64,000 bases of DNA, from positions 62,001 to 126,000 of the forward strand of contig NZ_FQZL01000004.1 in the NCBI RefSeq assembly GCF_900142005.1. Reading direction: 5' to 3'. This document shows positions 52,226 through 60,642 of the stretch, in pieces (the stretch's first letter is position 1; every line of letters begins with the position of its first letter). Made by a program: the position numbers and the translations under genes. The DNA is from Dethiosulfatibacter aminovorans DSM 17477. Lineage in GTDB: Bacteria > Bacillota > Clostridia > Tissierellales > Dethiosulfatibacteraceae. Under the pieces are notes generated by a model. It made no database searches. It was given only the letters and a program-made list of their open reading frames with translations, and was not told the DNA's origin.

Positions 52226-52812
52226 CTGAAATAAGCCCAATCACAATATTCTTTGCAGCAATATTCACAAACAACATGATACTTTCCAATTTCCTCGGTA
52301 TGTGCTCATTCATAGCAATAAGCAGCGACATAAAAACATCGCTCAACCTGGGAATAGCAGTCACCTTCGTGCTGACCTTCACAACAATGATAAACTACAA
52401 CGTATACCACAGCATACTGGTACCCCTTAACCTTGAATACCTGCGATACATAGTATTCATAGTGGTCATAGCTTCCTTCGTCCAGCTTGTGGAGATGGTT
52501 GTGGAAAGATATCTACAGACACTCTACTACGCCCTTGGCATATTTCTGCCCCTCATAACGGTGAACTGTGCAATACTTGGAGTATCACTCTTTATGATCA
52601 TAAGGGAGTACAATCTTATACAGTCCGTAGCCTTCGGTACGGGATCAGGACTTGGATGGCTCCTTGCAATTGTCGCAATGGCGGGAATAAGGGAAAAGAT
52701 AAAGAACAATCCGCTTCCAAAAGGCCTCGAAGGGCCTGGAATCACTCTCATAATAACAGGCCTCATGGCACTTGCATTCATAGGCTTTTCAGGAATAGTA
52801 CAGATACAATAG
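52222..52812 (+). CDS. nqrE: NqrE/RnfA-family membrane subunit
   Basis: 196 aa, about six membrane helices in inverted topology to NqrD. The ATG at 52222 has GGGGAGG and is preferred to upstream in-frame codons inside nqrD. Conserved segments are FTNNMILSNFLGMCSF, with one iron-ligand Cys, and FLPLITVNCAILGVSLFMI, with the other, then IREKIKNNPLPKGLEGPGITLI in pieces GIREKI and PLPKGLEGPGITLI. The last is typical of NqrE rather than RnfA. Confidence 0.93.
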   Translation: MTEISPITIFFAAIFTNNMILSNFLGMCSFIAISSDIKTSLNLGIAVTFVLTFTTMINYNVYHSILVPLNLEYLRYIVFIVVIASFVQLVEMVVERYLQTLYYALGIFLPLITVNCAILGVSLFMIIREYNLIQSVAFGTGSGLGWLLAIVAMAGIREKIKNNPLPKGLEGPGITLIITGLMALAFIGFSGIVQIQ

Positions 52813-52821
52813 GAGGAAACC

Positions 52822-53922
52822 ATGGAAAACATAGTGACAACGGTAGTTGCAATATCATCCATCACCGGAATCCTTGCCTTCCTCCTGTCCCTGGCAAACA
52901 GGACTATAGGAGACTATGGAGAGAAGAAGATCATCATAAATGATGACAAGGAACTTATAGTGGAAGGAGGAGACAGCCTCCTTTCCACCCTCATAGAAAA
53001 TGAAATATTCATACCATCCGCCTGCGGAGGAAAGGGAAGCTGCGGCTACTGCAAGGTGAAGGTCCTTGAAGGGGGAGGCCAGTTTCTGGCTACGGAAAAG
53101 GGCTATGTTTCGGAAGGGGAAATGGAAAAGGGAGTCCGTCTTTCATGCCAGTGCAAGGTGAAGGAAGACATGAGAATAGAGATACCGGAGGAGCTCTTCA
53201 ACGTGAAGCAGTACCTCTGTACCGTCACTGAGATAGAAGACCTGACTGACAAGATAAAAAGGATCCGTCTGGAGCTTCCCGAGGGAGAACAGCTTGACTA
53301 CAAGCCTGGCCAGTATATACAGATACTCACCCCAATATACAGGGAAAGCGATGAGGAGGTCTACAGGGCATACTCCATAACCACACCTCCAAGTTCCAAG
53401 AATGCAGTGGAACTTTTCATAGGGTACATCCCCGAAGGAATATGCACCACCTATATCCACAAGTACCTGAAGGAAGGGGACAAGCTGAACATCATAGGCC
53501 CCTTCGGCGACTTCCAGTACATCAACAGCGACAAGGAAATGATACTGGCCGCCATAGGTACCGGCATGTCTCCAATAATGAGCATATTGCGGTACATGAA
53601 TGAAAACAAGATAGACAGGAAGGTGACTTTCTTTTTCGGAGCTAGGACCAGACCTGACATGTACATGATGGACGTACTGGCAGAATTTGAAAAGACCATG
53701 AAGAATTTCAAACTCATAACCTGTCTCTCAAGACCTACTGAAACCTGCAACTGGACGGGGGAAGTTGGAAGGGTGACAAACCTCATAGAAAAGTACGTGA
53801 AAGACGGAGAAAACAAAGAAGCCTATCTCTGCGGCAATCCGTCCATGATAGACTCAGTTGTTAAGATACTCAAGGAAAAGGGGTTTGATGAAGAAGACAT
53901 CTTCTATGACAAATTCGAATAA
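52822..53922 (+). CDS. nqrF: NqrF, NADH-oxidising subunit with [2Fe-2S] and FAD
   Basis: 366 aa. An N-terminal membrane helix is followed by a ferredoxin domain with CGGKGSCGYC (C-x5-C-x2-C) and a later Cys in LSCQC, then a ferredoxin reductase domain with FAD motif RAYSITTPPS, NADH motif GTGMSPIMSIL, and a final CGNPSMIDSV. It should feed electrons from NADH into the membrane complex. Rnf uses RnfC/RnfB and ferredoxin instead; the presence of NqrF makes this an Nqr-type machine. No nqrA follows. The next gene is convergent. Confidence 0.93.
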   Translation: MENIVTTVVAISSITGILAFLLSLANRTIGDYGEKKIIINDDKELIVEGGDSLLSTLIENEIFIPSACGGKGSCGYCKVKVLEGGGQFLATEKGYVSEGEMEKGVRLSCQCKVKEDMRIEIPEELFNVKQYLCTVTEIEDLTDKIKRIRLELPEGEQLDYKPGQYIQILTPIYRESDEEVYRAYSITTPPSSKNAVELFIGYIPEGICTTYIHKYLKEGDKLNIIGPFGDFQYINSDKEMILAAIGTGMSPIMSILRYMNENKIDRKVTFFFGARTRPDMYMMDVLAEFEKTMKNFKLITCLSRPTETCNWTGEVGRVTNLIEKYVKDGENKEAYLCGNPSMIDSVVKILKEKGFDEEDIFYDKFE

Positions 53923-53965
53923 AATGATTAAACCCATATAGTTTTATCATGTTTTTAAATTGTTG

Positions 53966-54883
53966 TTAGTACATAACCTCAATATGGGTAAGATTCTCAT
54001 ATCCCTTGTCAAGAGAATCAGCAAGGGTTTTATTGTCCATATATCCCGGGTCATTAACCTTGAACATGTGTGCTTTTATGTCTTCAAGGTTGAGGCCCTT
54101 TTTGTTTGAAGACATGTTTCCGTCAAAGCCGGTTACCACTACGAAGTGGGTTCCCCTGGATCCATGTAGTCTAACTATGACGGGAATGTTCCGTACATAT
54201 ATGTAGTAAAAGATACTGGACTTGAGAAAATCGAACCTGTTTTCACCGTCTCTTTTACCTTCGTTTTCATACTTCTTTTCGTACATTTCTGCAATGTCTC
54301 TGATGGGATAGGGGCAGTTGATTATGCCACTGTTTTTGAGCTTTTCACAATGTTTTTCAGGTGTCTCTCCAAGTACCATGGACCCGCATGTGATATAGCA
54401 TCCATCTGTTCTCATGGTATACCCCTTGCAGTCCAAGTATTTGTAACCCCATCTTATATCCTGTTGCTGGTATTTTATTATGTTGAGATTCTTTAAAACA
54501 TAAGGATATATCCTGCATCGTGCAAGATACTTCGTGCAGGTAATTATAGATTCACCTTTATTTTCCACTTTCAGAAAATATTCTACATCTTTTTCTGCTT
54601 TATAAATAGTGATGAGTTCATGGCTTCCAGGACCGTTTCCTGAAAATCCGACGAGAGTCTTTTGGTCACCCCTGTAAAGTGAAAGATCTATGTTAGTACC
54701 ATCATCACGTGGCTTGATGTAGAAATTAGCCTTACCTCCGTAGTCGAACCTCACCCTGTACCAGTGAACCCTGCCTGGAAAATCCATGATACCAATTATG
54801 TCCTCGTCGTTTTTCATTGTCATTATGGTAGGGCTGTCAGCTGACATTTCATGTGCCTGCTTATCATTTATATCAAGTTTCAT
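53966..54883 (-). CDS. C39-like peptidase-family protein with N-terminal PPC-like domain
   Basis: 305 aa from the ATG at 54883 (GGAGG site). Residues about 25-110 look like a bacterial pre-peptidase domain (WYRVRFDYGGKANFYIKP, DLSLYRGDQ, EYFLKVENKG). From about 135 there is a papain-fold C39-like domain with catalytic Cys in DGCYITCGSMVLG, His in THFVVVTGFDG, and a VNDPGY motif supplying Asp. There is no signal peptide or membrane segment, odd for a PPC domain, so it is cytoplasmic or exported by another route. It follows a small exported protein gene on the same strand. Confidence 0.7.
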   Translation of the reverse strand: MKLDINDKQAHEMSADSPTIMTMKNDEDIIGIMDFPGRVHWYRVRFDYGGKANFYIKPRDDGTNIDLSLYRGDQKTLVGFSGNGPGSHELITIYKAEKDVEYFLKVENKGESIITCTKYLARCRIYPYVLKNLNIIKYQQQDIRWGYKYLDCKGYTMRTDGCYITCGSMVLGETPEKHCEKLKNSGIINCPYPIRDIAEMYEKKYENEGKRDGENRFDFLKSSIFYYIYVRNIPVIVRLHGSRGTHFVVVTGFDGNMSSNKKGLNLEDIKAHMFKVNDPGYMDNKTLADSLDKGYENLTHIEVMY

Positions 54884-54963
54884 CCCGCGTTCCTCCATAT
54901 ACATATAAATTGTCTCTTCGATATGTATATGTGGAAAAGAGGGAATGTTACTATGGGTTTTTA

Positions 54964-55281
54964 TTAATCCTTATCAAGACCCGGCTCTTTTTTACCGGTT
55001 ACCTGCTTTTCACCAGCTGACTTGTCAATAACTGTAGATTCACCATCAGCATCTATTATCTCGAATGCCCCAGTCTTCTTATAATATTTAACCGTTATTA
55101 TCCCATCTTCAGTAGGGCTTTCAACTACCCTGACCTCATCATTATCTATAGTCATAACATTTCCAAACTCGTCAGGCTCATTCAAAACCATATCAGTATT
55201 TTTCTGTGGTCTTTCATTTGCAATACTTGCAACACCTAAAACAAATACCACCACGATTACCAAAACCATCACTTTCTTCAT
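54964..55281 (-). CDS. small exported protein of unknown function
   Basis: 105 aa. A signal peptide (MKKVMVLVIVVVFVLGVASIA) with likely cleavage after SIA is followed by a short acidic and lysine-rich mature chain (VRVVESPTEDGIITVKYYKK, AFEIIDADGESTVID). The strands suggest a small beta domain. No known family was recognised. It precedes the C39-like gene by 81 bases and may share its transcript, so a substrate or inhibitor relation is possible but unsupported. Confidence 0.65.
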   Translation of the reverse strand: MKKVMVLVIVVVFVLGVASIANERPQKNTDMVLNEPDEFGNVMTIDNDEVRVVESPTEDGIITVKYYKKTGAFEIIDADGESTVIDKSAGEKQVTGKKEPGLDKD

Positions 55282-55444
55282 TAGAACACCCCTTAGTCAA
55301 TATTGTTTTAGCCGCCATACATTCTAGCACTTTTTGGATATTATTCAAGGTCTCTGGCCTAAACGACAGTTTAAACGGCCTAAACAACGAAAAATAGGTC
55401 TCCAGCCTGTATTCAAGGACCTATGACATTTACTGATCATTGAT

Positions 55445-55509
55445 TCTAATAGCAAAATATATTATAATAATATTAGAAAGATATCAGAATATATTATAAT
55501 GTATTAGAA
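55445..55509. repeat. three TATTAGAA boxes upstream of the AlbA_2 gene
   Basis: TTCTAATA (55445-55452, inverted), TATTAGAA (55472-55479) and TATTAGAA (55502-55509) lie in the 90 bases before the gene. The last two are embedded in a ~22-base imperfect direct repeat (ATATATTATAAT...TATTAGAA) with a 30-32-base period, about three helical turns. They are candidate operator sites, possibly for autoregulation. Confidence 0.45.
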
Positions 55510-55527
55510 TATTGAAAGGGGCTAATC

Positions 55528-56847
55528 ATGAATATAAATGAAGGTCAAAATATTGAATTCAAAAGACAATATGTAAATGATCTGAACAGGACAGTCATTG
55601 CCTTTGCAAATACCAGCGGTGGTAAGATATATATCGGTATTGATGATTTCGGAGAAGTCGTAGGCCTTGACAATCCAGACGAGGAATTGCTTAAACTTAC
55701 TAACTCAATACGGGATTCGATCAAGCCTGACATCACCCTCCTGACATCGAGCACCATAGAATCCATAGACGGCAAGAATATAATAATGCTGGAAGTTCAA
55801 AAGGGCACATCATGTCCCTATTATCTGGCCGGCAAGGGAATACGTCCGGAAGGAGTCTATCTAAGACAGGGGGCGTCAACCGTTCCTGCAACGGAATCGG
55901 CCATACTTAAGATGATTAAGGAAACGGCAGGCGACAGCTATGAAGACCTGCGCTCACTTAAGCAGGACCTTGACTTCGATACTCTAAAGAAGGAATTCCA
56001 GGAAAAGGGTCTGGCTATAGAGGATGCCCAGATGAAAACTCTTCATCTGGTTGATGATAACGGCCTGTATACAAATCTTGGCTATCTGTTGTCAGAGCAA
56101 TGTAATCATACAATCAAGGTTGCAGTTTTCGAAGGAGTCAACAAGGAGATATTCAAGGACCGCTATGAATTTTCAGGTTCACTGATGAAGCAGATGAATG
56201 AAGTATTCATTTTCCTCGACAGATACAACCGTACCCATTCGGTAATCGAAGGCCTGCACAGAAAGGATACCCGGGACTACCCCGTTGTCGCCATAAGAGA
56301 ATCCCTTCTCAATTCCATAATCCACAGGGACTATTCATTCAGCGGCAGCACCCTCATAAGTGTCTTCGATGACAGGATGGAATTCCTTACACTGGGTGGA
56401 CTTGCCAAGGGACTGACGAAAAATGACATCATGATAGGCGTATCAATCTCCAGGAACAAGAATCTGGCCAATGTATTCTATCGCCTGAAATGGGTGGAAG
56501 CCTACGGTACGGGGATAATGAAGATAGTCAAGAGCTACAGAGACCACTTTGAATCACCGCGGATAGACATTACAGATAATGCCTTCAAGATCACCCTTCC
56601 CAACATGCAGATTTTTAATGAAGTCCATGAATCATGCGCGGAATACAGTACGGGGGAAGAAAGGGTACTTGAAATACTGCATTCAAGGAAGATAATAAGC
56701 CGAAAGGATGTTGAAGAAGAACTTTCCATCGCCCAGCCAACTGCTGTCAATCTGCTGAGGAAGCTTCTTGATAAATCTGCAATAGAAAAGATCGGAAAAG
56801 GGAAGAACACCAGGTACAGGTTGAAAGGAGGACTACATGGAAACTAA
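55528..56847 (+). CDS. AlbA_2/Schlafen-type DNA-binding domain protein with HATPase-like and HTH parts
   Basis: 439 aa. The N-terminal AlbA_2 domain begins EGQNIEFKRQYVNDLNRTV, then IAFANTSGGKIYIGIDDFGEVVGL. The middle (about 235-360) resembles the HATPase_c_4 region of RecG-like regulators: VVAIRESLLNSIIHRDYSFSGS, then VEAYGTGIMKIVKSY. The C-terminal ~60 residues are a winged helix (ISRKDVEEELSIAQPTAVNLLRKL, quoted as RKDVEEELSIAQPTAVNLL). It overlaps the sigma-54 regulator gene by 11 bases, so both are made together. The family is taken to be transcriptional regulators; the ligand is unknown. Confidence 0.83.
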   Translation: MNINEGQNIEFKRQYVNDLNRTVIAFANTSGGKIYIGIDDFGEVVGLDNPDEELLKLTNSIRDSIKPDITLLTSSTIESIDGKNIIMLEVQKGTSCPYYLAGKGIRPEGVYLRQGASTVPATESAILKMIKETAGDSYEDLRSLKQDLDFDTLKKEFQEKGLAIEDAQMKTLHLVDDNGLYTNLGYLLSEQCNHTIKVAVFEGVNKEIFKDRYEFSGSLMKQMNEVFIFLDRYNRTHSVIEGLHRKDTRDYPVVAIRESLLNSIIHRDYSFSGSTLISVFDDRMEFLTLGGLAKGLTKNDIMIGVSISRNKNLANVFYRLKWVEAYGTGIMKIVKSYRDHFESPRIDITDNAFKITLPNMQIFNEVHESCAEYSTGEERVLEILHSRKIISRKDVEEELSIAQPTAVNLLRKLLDKSAIEKIGKGKNTRYRLKGGLHGN

Positions 56848-58909
56848 ACACATTCTTATGCTTACAATGAACCACTCCGCCGGTGAATTTTACAGAAAAA
56901 CACTGTTTGAGCTTTTTCCTGCTAACAGCATTGACGTAGTGGTCCATACTCCATCTTCCTATGCCCAGGAAAAAGACCTGTCCCTTATCGACCTTTATCT
57001 CGTATCCAGGTTCGCCATAGCAAGCGGTAGCGACCTTCAATATTCAATCCCCTTCGGCGTCCCCGTAGTCGATCTGAAGGTCGACTACAAGGAAGATACC
57101 ATCCGGGATCTCAGAAACATCAAGAAGGGCACCAAGTGTCTCATGGTCAATGAAAATGAAAACTCATGCATGGATTCAATAATAAACCTGCGCCACCGCA
57201 GAATCCACAATATCGCTTTCTATCCCTATGCCCCTGGCATGGACCTTCTTGAGGACATTGACTTCGCCGTAACTCCGGGAGAACCTCACCTGGTTCCTAA
57301 ATCAGTCACAAAAGTCATAGATCTAGGCTATAGATATCTGACTCCCAGGACCATACTGGAAGTGGCTCTTAAACTGGACATAGAGAATATCTTTGAAGGC
57401 AAAAATTACAATGATTACTCGGAGCAGTTTCCGTCCAACGATTATAATTCTTCCATACTCTACCAAAAGACTTCTCAGCTTGAAATATGGCTGAACAAAC
57501 TCATGGAGCTCATGGATACAGGAGTGGTGGGAATAGATGAATACAACAGGATATTCTGCATAAATAAAAAGGCTCGTGACATACTCAATATAGACAGCCA
57601 GAAGGAGAGAGAGAAACATTACAAGACCATCCTTCCCTTCATCAATTTCGAAAACGGAAGAAACAACCGTCTTAACATGACAAACAAAATAGTTAATCAT
57701 GAAAATACTGACATGATGGTGACGGTACATCCCATAGAGATAGACCTGAAGTTCAGAGGCCATTTCGTAATTATAGAAAGGTTCATGGAGATGGAGAACA
57801 AGCAGCAGAAGGCAAGGCTACAGATCCTACAGAAGGGCCATCAGGCAAAATACTATTTTTCAGACATCCTGAGCAACAGTGAAAAGATGGCTGCCACCTG
57901 CCAGCTGGCAAAGAAGATGGCAAAAACATCTTCTGCCATACTTATCACTGGTGAAAGTGGCACTGGCAAGGAGCTCCTCGCCAGTGCCATCCATAATGCT
58001 TCATCACGGTCAGTTCATCCATATATTGCCATAAACTGTGCCGCCATGCCCGAAAACCTTCTGGAAAGCGAACTCTTCGGCTATGAGGGAGGAGCCTTCA
58101 CAGGTGCGAAGAAATCGGGAAAACTTGGGCTTTTTGAGTATGCCCACAAGGGAACCCTTTTCCTTGACGAAATAGAGGATATGAGCCCTTCCCTTCAGGT
58201 GAAACTCCTGCGTGTTCTGCAGGAGAAGGAAGTCATGCGTGTAGGGGGCCACAAGATCATCGACGTTGACGTACGTGTCATTGCAGCAACCAACATGAAC
58301 ATGGAAAGGATGGTGAAGGAGGGCGCCATAAGAAAAGACCTCTATTACAGGCTCAACACCCTGCAGCTGGAACTTCCTCCCTTACGCGAAAGGGTCGAGG
58401 ACATCCCTCTCCTGGCAGACCATTTCATGTCGAAGAAGAAAATAGCTGCACAACTGGCTGATGATGTGTATGAGGCATTCAAGAGTCATCCCTGGGACGG
58501 AAATATCAGGGAGCTTGAAAACTGCATCGAATACTTCCAGTGCCTCGACAAGGATGTAATTACAAGGGATGATCTTCCAAAGTCATTTAAGATTGGAGGT
58601 TTAGACTCTAGAACTGTATCCGTTGAAGACTCGGAACCTAAAAAGACTGTGGGATTGGTATTTCCTGAAAGGCCTGATACTCTCCTATTCATTCTAGAAA
58701 CCATTTACAGATTCAACTGCATAAACAAATCCATCGGAAGGAGGAGCCTTCAAAAAGAAGCTGAAAAGGTTTCAGTGTATCTTCCCGAATCTGAGATAAG
58801 AAGGGTCATGAAGAAGCTGGAAGAGAAACAGTGGATTGAGATACGTCGTGGTAGAGGCGGTGCCAAGGTTACAGATGAAGGAATTGAGTATCTCAAGTCA
58901 ATAGAATAG
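56837..58909 (+). CDS. sigma-54-dependent activator with PAS sensor and C-terminal winged helix
   Basis: 690 aa. Residues 1 to about 190 form an unusual N-terminal domain reminiscent of PrpR-type sensors (SIPFGVPVVDLKVDYKEDTI as two pieces). A PAS domain lies near 220-320 (VVGIDEYNRIFCINKKARDIL). AAA+ motifs are GESGTGKE (372-379), GAFTGA (419-424) and GTLFLDEIEDM. Instead of the usual Fis helix-turn-helix, the C-terminus (about 600-690) reads as a winged helix (RRSLQKEAEKVSVYLPESEI, VMKKLEEKQWIEI, RGRGGAKVTDEG). Two sigma-54 promoters lie in the adjacent minus-strand genes, its likely targets. Confidence 0.9.
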   Translation: METKHILMLTMNHSAGEFYRKTLFELFPANSIDVVVHTPSSYAQEKDLSLIDLYLVSRFAIASGSDLQYSIPFGVPVVDLKVDYKEDTIRDLRNIKKGTKCLMVNENENSCMDSIINLRHRRIHNIAFYPYAPGMDLLEDIDFAVTPGEPHLVPKSVTKVIDLGYRYLTPRTILEVALKLDIENIFEGKNYNDYSEQFPSNDYNSSILYQKTSQLEIWLNKLMELMDTGVVGIDEYNRIFCINKKARDILNIDSQKEREKHYKTILPFINFENGRNNRLNMTNKIVNHENTDMMVTVHPIEIDLKFRGHFVIIERFMEMENKQQKARLQILQKGHQAKYYFSDILSNSEKMAATCQLAKKMAKTSSAILITGESGTGKELLASAIHNASSRSVHPYIAINCAAMPENLLESELFGYEGGAFTGAKKSGKLGLFEYAHKGTLFLDEIEDMSPSLQVKLLRVLQEKEVMRVGGHKIIDVDVRVIAATNMNMERMVKEGAIRKDLYYRLNTLQLELPPLRERVEDIPLLADHFMSKKKIAAQLADDVYEAFKSHPWDGNIRELENCIEYFQCLDKDVITRDDLPKSFKIGGLDSRTVSVEDSEPKKTVGLVFPERPDTLLFILETIYRFNCINKSIGRRSLQKEAEKVSVYLPESEIRRVMKKLEEKQWIEIRRGRGGAKVTDEGIEYLKSIE

Positions 58910-58912
58910 AAA

Positions 58913-58951
58913 AAACCGGAGTTATTCCAAATCCGTGGAATTCTCCGGTTT
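58913..58951. terminator. bidirectional terminator between the regulator and the YfcC gene
   Basis: AAACCGGAG (58913-58921) pairs with CTCCGGTTT (58943-58951), extended inside by ATTCC/GGAAT. A-rich and T-rich flanks suit both directions. Confidence 0.85.
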
Positions 58952-58981
58952 CTTTATATTCGATTTTATTAAAATATTATC

Positions 58982-60430
58982 CTATAGTCCCATGAATATT
59001 GCTACTGCAATGAATACAGCCTGCATTGCCAATAGTATTCCTGCAAGTGGCAAGAACCACTTCCACCAGTTTTGAAGGGAAATACCTCCAATACCACAAA
59101 CGATAACACATGTACCTGTTGGCCAGACAAGATTTGAAAGTCCGTCTCCAAACTGGAATGCAAGACATGCAACCTGTCTGCTTACACCTACCATGTCTGC
59201 AAGCGGAGCCATTATCGGCATTGTGGCAGCCGCCTGTCCACTTCCTGATGGTATGAAGAAATTAAGAATAGTCTGTGCCAAAAGCATTGTCTGTGCAGAA
59301 AGCATACTTGGAAGGTTGTTTAGTGAGCTAGACAATCCATAAATGATTGTATCCATTATATGAGCATCCTGCATTACTATTACTATGGCCTTCGCTATAC
59401 CCGTCAGTATACCTCCCCATAGGACAGTCTTCACTCCTGCTATGAATTCATCAACCCATCTGTTAGGAGACCATCCATCAATAACTGCAGCCACCATTGA
59501 CATTATCAGGAAAAGTCCGCAAAGTTCTCCATAACTCCAACCCAGGTTTATCATTCCATACATGAGGAATCCGAGAGTCACCAATACATCCATCATTATT
59601 AGTATTGCCTTTCCGTCCATCTTGTACTTGTCAAGATCTTCTCTGTTGAATTCATGGATTGATTTTTCACCATATACAACAGAAAGCTCAGGATTCTTCT
59701 TAATCTTCTTACCATAAAGAATTACATAGACAGAGCTGACAGATATGAAGCATACCAGACAAAATGCTCTGAATCCTGTCGCGGAATATATTGGAACACC
59801 TGCTATTGCCTGAGAAACACCTACGGTATATGGATTAAGGGTAGCCCCCATGAATCCTATGAATTCTCCCAGAATGATGATTCCAAAGCCATACATGGCA
59901 TCGTATCCCATCGCCACTCCAAGTCCCACAATAAGAGGAATGAATCCGTAAAATTCACTGAGCATTCCAAACATTGACCCGCCAAGTGCAAATATCGACA
60001 TAAGTATTGGGACCAGCATTACATCCTTGTTTCCCATCTTCTTGAGAACAGACCCTATTCCTGCATGAAAAGCTCCCGTCTTTACCAATATGCCGAAGGT
60101 ACCGGCACAGGTGAAGATTACAAAGATTATGTTTGCAGCATCGACACATCCCATATAGAGCGCTTTAAAGTAATCCAAAAATCCAGTGGGATTCGCCTCC
60201 GATTTATCCAGATAGTGGAAGGTGCCATCGATTGCTATGGTACGCATCCTTCCGTTTACATCAACTTCCTGATAATCATAGCTTCCCGGTGGGACAATCC
60301 ATGTCAGAATTGCCATCACCAGCACTATGACTGCCACAATGATGTAGGTATCCGGCATGACAAACCATTTTTCTTTTTTTACCTGTTCATTCATTACAAC
60401 ACCGTTTTCCTTTTTAGTGCCTTTTTCCAT
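58982..60430 (-). CDS. YfcC-family membrane transporter
   Basis: 482 aa from the ATG at 60430 (AGGAGG site), with about 11-12 hydrophobic segments. Family features are a cytosolic start followed by TYIIVAVIVLVMAILTWIVPPG, GGSMFGMLSEFYGFIPLIVG, LGEFIGFMGATLNPYTVG, a late FIPSGSGQAAATMPIMAPLAD and GDGLSNLVWPTG. YfcC relatives are thought to move basic amino acids or carboxylates. It has its own sigma-54 promoter and follows lysA and an M20 amidohydrolase on the same strand, so a peptide, acyl-amino acid or diaminoacid is a reasonable cargo guess. Confidence 0.85.
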   Translation of the reverse strand: MEKGTKKENGVVMNEQVKKEKWFVMPDTYIIVAVIVLVMAILTWIVPPGSYDYQEVDVNGRMRTIAIDGTFHYLDKSEANPTGFLDYFKALYMGCVDAANIIFVIFTCAGTFGILVKTGAFHAGIGSVLKKMGNKDVMLVPILMSIFALGGSMFGMLSEFYGFIPLIVGLGVAMGYDAMYGFGIIILGEFIGFMGATLNPYTVGVSQAIAGVPIYSATGFRAFCLVCFISVSSVYVILYGKKIKKNPELSVVYGEKSIHEFNREDLDKYKMDGKAILIMMDVLVTLGFLMYGMINLGWSYGELCGLFLIMSMVAAVIDGWSPNRWVDEFIAGVKTVLWGGILTGIAKAIVIVMQDAHIMDTIIYGLSSSLNNLPSMLSAQTMLLAQTILNFFIPSGSGQAAATMPIMAPLADMVGVSRQVACLAFQFGDGLSNLVWPTGTCVIVCGIGGISLQNWWKWFLPLAGILLAMQAVFIAVAIFMGL

Positions 60431-60479
60431 TGAAAATCCTCCTGAGTATAATAGTATTAATACCTGTACTCTGATAATA

Positions 60480-60497
60480 AGCAAGAATTATGCCATA
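60480..60497 (-). promoter_or_regulatory. sigma-54 promoter of the YfcC gene
   Basis: On the minus strand ATGGCATAATTCTTGCT has GG at 60494-60493 and GC at 60482-60481 with 10 bases between. Transcription would start near 60470, 40 bases before the start codon. Confidence 0.75.
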
Positions 60498-60642
60498 AAC
60501 GAAATACTGTTTTTTTCGATTAATTTATACTATTCATGATATTAATGGGTTTTTCTACACAGATTAATCCTTTTTAATCCCTTTTTCGCCACCCTTTAAT
60601 TCCATTTTACGCCTATTATACCCTTTTATTCCCTTAACCATT

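Noticed and set aside
55350-55440. Short repeats GGCCTAAAC and AGGTCTC near 55350-55400 as a CRISPR-like array
   Set aside because: Only two short copies each, with irregular spacing, overlapping a probable hairpin (ATAGGTC/GACCTAT); no array or cas genes.
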